From Ashinkailepas kermadecensis (Eukaryota; Arthropoda; Thecostraca; Neolepadidae): 64,000 bases of DNA. Below are positions 58,563-64,000 of the stretch, in pieces. Numbering within the stretch: the first letter of the stretch is position 1; each line of letters starts with the position of its first letter. Below the pieces are notes generated by a model, which worked only from the letters and a program-made list of their open reading frames with translations, did not search any database and was not told the DNA's origin. Position numbers and translations under genes: made by a program. Location: the NCBI GenBank assembly GCA_034440615.1, contig JAOTOM010005111.1, positions 186,001-250,000 on the forward strand, read 5' to 3'.

Positions 58563-59900
58563 TTTGCGGGTGAGGACCACAAGATGTGTCGCCCTGTTGG
58601 TGGTAGTGGTGAGGACCACAAGACGCGACACCCTGTCGGTGATGGTGGTGAGGACCACAAGATGTGTCGCCCTGTTGGTGGTAGTGGTGAGGACCACAAG
58701 ACGCGACACCCTGTCGGTGATGGTGGTGAGGACCACAAGATGTGTCGCCCTGTTGGTGGTAGTGGTGAGGACCACAAGACGCGACACCCTGTCGGTGATG
58801 GTGGTGAGGACCACAAGATGTGTCGCCCTGTTGGTGGTAGTGGTGAGGACCACAAGACGCGACACCCTGTCGGTGATGGTGGTGAGGACCACAAGATGTG
58901 TCGCCCTGTTGGTGGTGGTGATGAGGACCACAAGATGCGTCGCCCTGTCGGTGGTGGTGATGAGGACCACAAGATGTGTCGCCCTGTTGGTGGTGGTGAT
59001 GAGGACCACAAGACGCGACACCCTGTCGGTGATGGTGGTGAGGACCACAAGATGTGTCGCCCTGTTGGTGGTAGTGGTGAGGACCACAAGACGCGACACC
59101 CTGTCGGTGATGGTGGTGAGGACCACAAGATGTGTCGCCCTGTCGGTGATGGTGGTGAGGACCACAAGATGTGTCGCCCTGTTGGTGGTGGTGATGAGGA
59201 CCACAAGACGCGACACCCTGTCGGTGATGGTGGTGAGGACCACAAGATGTGTCGCCCTGTCGGTGATGGTGGTGAGGACCACAAGATGTGTCGCCCTGTT
59301 GGTGGTGGTGATGAGGACCACAAGACGCGACACCCTGTCGGTGATGGTGGTGAGGACCACAAGATGTGTCGCCCTGTTGGTGGTAGTGGTGAGGACCACA
59401 AGACGCGACACCCTGTCGGTGATGGTGGTGAGGACCACAAGATGTGTCGCCCTGTTGGTGGTAGTGGTGAGGACCACAAGACGCGACACCCTGTCGGTGA
59501 TGGTGGTGAGGACCACAAGATGTGTCGCCCTGTCGGTGATGGTGGTGAGGACCACAAGATGTGTCGCCCTGTTGGTGGTGGTGATGAGGACCACAAGACG
59601 CGACACCCTGTCGGTGATGGTGGTGAGGACCACAAGATGTGTCGCCCTGTCGGTGATGGTGGTGAGGACCACAAGATGTGTCGCCCTGTCGGTGATGGTG
59701 GTGAGGACCACAAGATGTGTCGCCCTGTTGGTGGTGGTGATGAGGACCACACGATGCGTCGCCCTGTCGGTGATGGTGGTGAGGACCACAAGATGTGTCG
59801 CCCTGTCGGTGATGGTGGTGAGGACCACAAGATGCGTCGCCCTGCCGGTGGTGGTGATGAGGACCACAAGATGCGTCGCCCTGCCGGTGGTGGTGGTAGT
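58563..59900 (+). repeat. 39-bp minisatellite, about 34 units
   Basis: Each unit holds GGTGAGGACCACAAGATG and CGCCCTGTTGGTGG. Variants (GTGTCG/GCGACA, GGTAGTGGT/GATGGTGGT) alternate as higher-order pairs. Stop-free in several frames on both strands. Confidence 0.96.
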
Positions 59901-59945
59901 GGCGATTAATAGGTGGCGCCTCAGCTTTTGATGTTTGTGTTGTAG

Positions 59946-60051
59946 GAACTGGTCCGTATGGTGAACCTCAGGTGGACAGGTTTTCAGAGCAGGCACTGGC
60001 TGGTGGTGTTAATCCTCATATTCGTCATGTTTATGAGCTGCAGGTAACAGC
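59946..60051 (+). CDS. Candidate short exon of the same unidentified gene
   Basis: Between an acceptor (TTGTGTTGTAG) and a donor-like GTAACA after CTGCAG there is an open frame that includes VDRFSEQALAGG and IRHVYELQ. It lies between two minisatellites and in front of the 60720 block. Support is only splice-site plausibility and unbiased composition. Confidence 0.25.
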
Positions 60052-60099
60052 TATTAGCCCATCCTTTGCCACAGGGGAGGCCATCCAAGCCTGCCGGGT

Positions 60100-60455
60100 C
60101 CCAGTGATCTGTACACCTCTCCAGCGTTCTCTGCCAGGTCCCAGCGATCTGAACACCTCTCCAGCGTTCTCTACCAGGCCACAGTGGTCTGTACACCTCT
60201 CGAGCGTTTTCTACCAGGCCCCAGTGATCTGTACACCTCTTCAGCGATCTCTACCAGGCTCCAGTGGTCTGTACACCTCTTCAGCGTTCTCTGTCAGGCC
60301 CCAGTGATTACACCTCTTCAGCGTTCTCTGTCAGGTAACAGTGATCTGTACACATCTTCCGCGTTCTCTGTCAGGTCCCAGTGATCTGTACACATCTTCA
60401 GCGTTATCTGCCAGGTCCCAGTGATCTGTACACCTCTCCAGCGTTCTCTGCTAGC
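60100..60455 (+). repeat. 40-bp minisatellite
   Basis: About nine units with AGTGATCTGTACACCTCT and CAGCGTTCTCTGCCAGG. Confidence 0.93.
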
Positions 60456-60489
60456 TGTCTGCCTGGCAGACTGGCTAAGACTGGCTAAG

Positions 60490-60589
60490 GGATGGCTGAG
60501 TGGTAAAAGTGTTGAGCTCTGGGTACCAAAGGTCCGTGTTGAACACCCGCACCACTCGGGACATTTCCCAATGAATCAATAAATAAGTA
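60490..60589 (+). mobile_element. tRNA-derived SINE, family C (100 bp)
   Basis: Head with GGCTGAGTGGTAAAAGTG and a decayed B-box, tail AATCAATAAATAAGTA. Duplication AAGACTGGCTAAG (60477-60489) and AAGACTGACTAAG (60590-60602), 12 of 13. Confidence 0.7.
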
Positions 60590-60719
60590 AAGACTGACTA
60601 AGAATCCAGCACTTTGTGCCCGGTATACCAGTGCACTTTATGATATGGAGCCACCTGGGGTGATGCTAAAGTACCAAGGGAGGTGATAGCCACTTCATAC
60701 CCCACATTCTGCATTACAG

Positions 60720-61220
60720 GCAAGCCGTGACGGAGGCCACTATCTCGACCAAGGTTCGCCGCGTCTTTGGCGCATCGGTGCACGGTCCAAAACGATTGTC
60801 TGGAGGTAGGTCCATGCCTAATTCTGAACCTAGTGAACCTAGCAAAGATGCTCCTCCGGTTCAGGCGCTAGCGGTACCTGATACGTTGCCAAAGCTCTAC
60901 GTCGCTGCAGCGTATCTACAGTCTCAGCTGTCCGAGGGATCGCATGCAGTCTCGCTGGCCTCGGCTAAGGGACATGTACCACCGCCGACAGGGGCGGGTC
61001 TGCCCAGTTTGGAGCCGTTTGGCTGTCAACTGGCTGCTCTTGTTGTGACGTTGGTGCGATCGGCACCGCACCTGCTCCGAGAGGCCACAGGCCTGTGTTG
61101 GACGGATTTTATCCTCGCTTTGGAGTGGATCAGTCAATCTGCAGCAATGGAAGCAGTCCGTAATGAGTCATGCGTCTATTTGGAATCTCACATTCCCGGC
61201 ATAGCGGCCGCACTCTGCGA
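60720..61220 (+). CDS. Candidate exon of an unidentified gene
   Basis: An open block after the acceptor GCATTACAG (60711-60719) and before the donor GTGAGC at 61221. The frame encodes about 165 residues that look helical and protein-like (for example DTLPKLYVAAAYLQSQL and FGCQLAALVVTLVRSAP), unlike the simple repeats on both sides. An inner donor-like GTAGGT follows GGAG near 60803, so a shorter exon in another frame is possible. I do not recognise the family. Confidence 0.35.
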
Positions 61221-61269
61221 GTGAGCTCGTCCTGGGTGATATCACCACCGGGGTCTGCTCGCTAGCGAC

Positions 61270-61850
61270 CTGACTGCGGGTTGTGGTTCATGTAGCCAAG
61301 CTGGCTCTCAGAGCCCGCGGGTCGACCTCGTACTGGGAACCTCGAACCGGGGACCTCGTACCGGCGACTGCGGGTTGTGGTTCATGTAGCCAAGCTGGCT
61401 CTCAGAGCCCGCGGGTCGACCTCGTACTGGGAACCTCGTAATGGGAACCTCGTACCGGGAACCTCGTACCGGCGACTGCGGGTTGTGGTTCATGTAGCCA
61501 AGCTGGCTCTCAGAGCCCGCGGGTCGACCTCGTACTGGGAACCTCGTACCGGGAACCTCGTACCGGCGACCTCGTACCAGCAACCTCGAACCGGGGACCT
61601 CGTACCGGGGACCTCGTACCAGCTACCTCGCACCGGGGACCTCGTACCGGCGACCTCGTACCGGGGACCTCGTACCAGCTACCTCGCACCGGCGACCTCG
61701 TACCAGGAACCTCGAACCGGGGACCTCGTACCGGCGACCTCGTACCGGGGACCTCGTACCGGCGACCTCGTACCGGGGACCTCGTACCAGCTACCTCGTA
61801 CCGGGGACATCGTACCGGGGACCTCGTACCAGCTACCTCGCACCGGCGTG
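61270..61850 (+). repeat. Compound minisatellite: 14-bp units within larger repeats
   Basis: ACCTCGTACCGGGG/ACCTCGTACCGGCG units (14 bp) fill 61540-61850. Before that, three longer copies start with GCGGGTTGTGGTTCATGTAG. It follows the donor at 61221. Confidence 0.92.
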
Positions 61851-61854
61851 GTCG

Positions 61855-62018
61855 ATGTGTTGCGTGAGATGATACCACCACCGGAAGAAGAGTCTAGCGC
61901 TATGGCCGTCGAAACTGAAGCAACGCATGAGCTTGTGTTCGATGCTGAACGCTGGATAAGTTTTTTTCCAAGGCTGTCAGTCGTTGAATTGGTACACAAT
62001 ACACAGGCTTGTGCATAA
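61855..62018 (+). CDS. Candidate terminal exon-like block, unidentified
   Basis: Open frame directly after the 14-bp minisatellite with acidic MIPPPEEESSAM and a mixed segment LVFDAERWISFFPRLSVVE, ending in TAA. A related EEESSGLTPAPE run recurs at about 62157-62195. No clear acceptor is visible, so it may not be an exon. Confidence 0.2.
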
Positions 62019-62195
62019 TGCTCGTAACTCCAATCAGAGTCTTTTGGCCAGGTTGAAAACTGACATTTGATCTGCCATGGGAAGTTCCTGATGATGATGT
62101 CTCATGTCAGCTAGTTTCCATCCAAACCGGTATTTATGGGGACAGCGCAATCGCACTAGAAGAAGAGTCTAGTGGTCTGACGCCGGCACCTGAAG

Positions 62196-62382
62196 TCACC
62201 GTGTGGCGAGCAGCAGCACATTTTCAGGCGACACGCTGGCCTCCACATACTGCAACAGGCGGGCGTCGAAGCCACGCGCCACCAGGAACTGCCGACGCCC
62301 CTCGTCCAGCAGGCGCTTGCACATGAAGCCCACCTGTGTGCGCTCCTCGGGGGTCAAGCCAAGCCGATGGTACCGCCCGCCG
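62196..62382 (-). CDS. TRMT13: TRMT13 last exon
   Basis: The first base completes the split codon, then 61 codons follow to TGA at 62198-62196. It holds RLGLTPEER, MCKRLLDEGR and SVSPENVLLLA, which together match the end of the TRM13 family. The acceptor polypyrimidine tract (CTCTTGTTCCAG) is good. Confidence 0.82.
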
Positions 62383-64000
62383 CTGGAACAAGAGCACAGA
62401 TGTCATATGGAGCTGTACTGGACACACGGGTATCACAGATCACAAGGGGCACGGATGTAAGATGTGATACCAGGGTCAGTTGCAGATACTGGCATCAGCA
62501 TCACAGAGGTCACATAAACTGATGTCGAGGTAAAAGAGGTCAGATGGGGTGATATTGAGTGTCACAGGTCATACGGATTACATTCGGGGCATGGGTCAGA
62601 GACTAGTAACGGCATCACGGAGGTCAGGTGGGCTGATATCGGCGTCACAGGCCACAGGGACCAGCATTTGGGCCGTGCCGGCCACGGTGGCTGGCATCAG
62701 AGTCCCATAGGTTAGGTGGACTAACATCGGGTAACAGACGCCACGCGAGGCAGGCGGATTTGTATTGGGTGCACTGTGACTGGTGCCAGAGTAATGACAC
62801 TAGGTCCACATAAACCGTGTCTGCGGATACCGACCGGTGCGAGGCGGCGGGACGGGATCAAAACGGGCCGGTACGGCGACTACGGCACGATCTCATCCAG
62901 CTGCGGTGTTAGCCACAACCGTCAAATGACCACTTTTGGTTGATGCATCCGAAGCCCGAAGCCCCAAATAACCAACCAACCTGTGCTCAACTGTTCAGCA
63001 CGCAAGTCGACTCGTGCACTGGCGTCGTGCAAACAACGTCGTTTTGGTCTCGACAAGCGACAAGCACTTCTTGGCGCTTGTTCGATTGCCGGTCAGTAGC
63101 GGTCTGATGGTGACGGCATTGCGACGACGTCCGGGTATCGAACGGTGGGCAGTGTACACTGGGCACTCACTTGGCCTGCCTGGAGCCGGGACCGGGCCGG
63201 TCGTCCGCAGTGTCGTGGTCTGGCCGGTCCTTCCCGTTGTCGCCGCCTGACTGAAGCTCACCAGAGCCGGGACCGGGCCGGTCGTCCGCAGTGTCGTGGT
63301 CTGGCCGGTCCTTCCCGTTGTCGCCGCCTGACTGAAGCTCACCAGAGCCGGGACCGGGCCGGTCGTCCGCAGTGCCGTGGTCTGGCCGGTCGTCCGCAGT
63401 GCCGTGGTCTGGCCGGTCGTCCGCAGTGCCGTGGTCTGGCCGGTCGTCCGCAGTGCCGTGGTCTGGCCGGTCGTCCGCAGTGCCGTGGTCTGGCCGGTCC
63501 TTCCCGTTGTCGCCGCCTGACTGAAGCTCACCAGAGTCGGGACTCGGCTGGCTTTCACGGCGGTCACAACGCGTCTGATCCGCCACAACATCGCGACCGA
63601 GACGATCCTGGTCGGTGCCGTGACCCGCACCACCATCCGCGTCTTGTCTGGCCCGCTTGGCGTCCGCGCCGTCGTCACTGCCGGCACGTTTCTGGCGGTG
63701 CGGACTGCCTGGCGTCGCGGCGGCGGCGGTCGGCGGTCGGCTTCCGTACGTCGTGGTCGCTGGCTCCGCCGTCGGGCCAGTCGAGCTCGCGACAGCGTCA
63801 CCCGAAGGCGGGTCGGCACGTGGCTGTGCCATCGCGGCCTGGTCCGGTGCTCGGCTCACGTGATCATTCGCACGCGAGACGGGCTCCTCGGTGGAGTGGC
63901 CGGCCGTCTGAGTCGGCTGCTCCCAGCTGGGAGTACCGCACGTGGCCCAAGCCGCCACCCCCTTTAGTGCAGTGAACTCATCGCTGGGGAAGCCGCATGC
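62196..64000 (-). CDS. TRMT13: tRNA:m4X/Gm4 2'-O-methyltransferase TRM13, 3' part (two exons, 5' end outside window)
   Basis: Two exons on the minus strand. The upstream one (64000-63171) runs in from the edge and contains AWATCG, like the conserved SWA(T/V)CG of TRM13. The last one (62382-62196) encodes GGRYHRLGLTPEER, CKRLLDEGR and YVEASVSPENVLLLA, the C-terminal signature of TRM13, then TGA. The intron 63170-62383 has a GTGAGT donor and a TTGTTCCAG acceptor and splits a codon after its second base; the joined frame is open. TRM13 methylates the 2'-OH of residue 4 in certain tRNAs. Most of the catalytic domain should lie beyond the window. A long low-complexity insertion separates the two conserved blocks. 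Confidence 0.8.
62400..62920 (-). other. TRMT13 intron, unassigned
   Basis: Loose repeats of GGTCA/CATC/CACAG words (GATATCGGCGTCACAGG-like) about every 60 bases between 62450 and 62720; no exon seen. Confidence 0.4.
62921..62980 (+). mobile_element. Mini-retroelement, copy 4 (degenerate)
   Basis: AATGACC, GTTGATGCATCCGAAGCCC and CAAATAACCAACC align with copies 1-3. No duplication found. It lies in the TRMT13 intron. Confidence 0.55.
63171..64000 (-). CDS. TRMT13: TRMT13 penultimate exon with in-frame minisatellite
   Basis: It is open from the right edge to the donor GTGAGT (63170-63165). The first residues carry AAWATCGTPSWEQ. After that comes a Pro/Ala/Asp/Arg-rich linker with a basic KRAR cluster, then repeats of a nine-residue DRPDHGTAD unit (27 bp) and of a longer unit of about 27 residues (81 bp). 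Because array lengths are multiples of three, the frame survives. The repeated linker is unlikely to be structured. Confidence 0.7.
63180..63540 (-). repeat. In-frame 27-bp and 81-bp minisatellites in TRMT13 exon
   Basis: Five 27-bp units (GGCCGGTCGTCCGCAGTGCC on +) and three 81-bp units; both lengths are multiples of three. Confidence 0.92.

Noticed and set aside
58485..59996. Four frames of 448-480 codons over the 39-bp array as a repeat protein gene
   Set aside because: Several frames on both strands are open equally, as expected for a stop-free 39-bp unit; no signal peptide or flanking domain.

Overview
This is a eukaryotic nuclear window and almost certainly from an arthropod. The genes have introns with GT/AG sites and polyadenylation signals. 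Short CCTAA tracts match the arthropod telomere motif. There is a Ty3/gypsy relic of errantivirus type with an env-like region, and there are many hAT, tRNA-SINE and non-LTR copies. GC-rich coding exons sit in AT-rich, repeat-choked DNA. I cannot name the order; a crustacean such as a barnacle is a guess only.

Three conserved protein genes can be supported. (1) A METTL7/TMT1-type methyltransferase lies on + from about 25.9 to 37.9 kb. Its four coding exons join in phase 0 and give a complete protein of about 278 residues. (2) A complete DOMON plus copper type II monooxygenase (DBH/MOXD1 family) is read from one 2.3-kb exon on - (53905-51617). (3) The 3' part of TRMT13, the tRNA 2'-O-methyltransferase, is on - from 62196 and runs off the right edge; its exon carries an in-frame minisatellite. 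Weaker candidates are an unidentified + strand gene with exon-like blocks at 59.9-62.0 kb and a small secreted-protein exon near 10.8-11.1 kb.

Layout: 1-2.5 kb is AT-rich with no gene seen. From 2.5 to 3.7 kb there is a 165-bp tandem repeat cut by a hAT MITE. From 4.8 to 10.6 kb lies a decayed Ty3/gypsy element on - (gag, RT, integrase, env-like), whose gag is split by a 1.48-kb non-autonomous hAT. From 12.6 to 13.7 kb is an inverted copy of the 3.3-3.7 kb repeat, this time carrying a MITE. From 14.25 to 19.1 kb is a very diverged satellite of about 21-bp period with two more MITEs inside it. From 19.2 to 24 kb are an AT-rich block, a (TA)n tract and non-LTR debris. From 24 to 38.3 kb is the methyltransferase locus, its introns full of minisatellites and dead retroelements. 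From 38.8 to 49.8 kb are repeat fragments and one non-LTR element with an intact RNase H domain. From 50.4 to 51.4 kb a 32-bp minisatellite lies just 3' of the monooxygenase. From 54.9 to 60.6 kb are SINEs, one nested in another, and a 39-bp minisatellite. The right end holds more minisatellites and TRMT13.

The most rewarding structure is the transposition record. Five hAT-type insertions have perfect 8-bp target duplications and one empty site survives in a paralogous copy. Three SINEs of one family have perfect 13-14-bp duplications, and one SINE is nested inside another. A family of about 58-bp elements has its own 11-bp duplications. A second theme is that GC-rich minisatellites lie directly against exons in all three genes.
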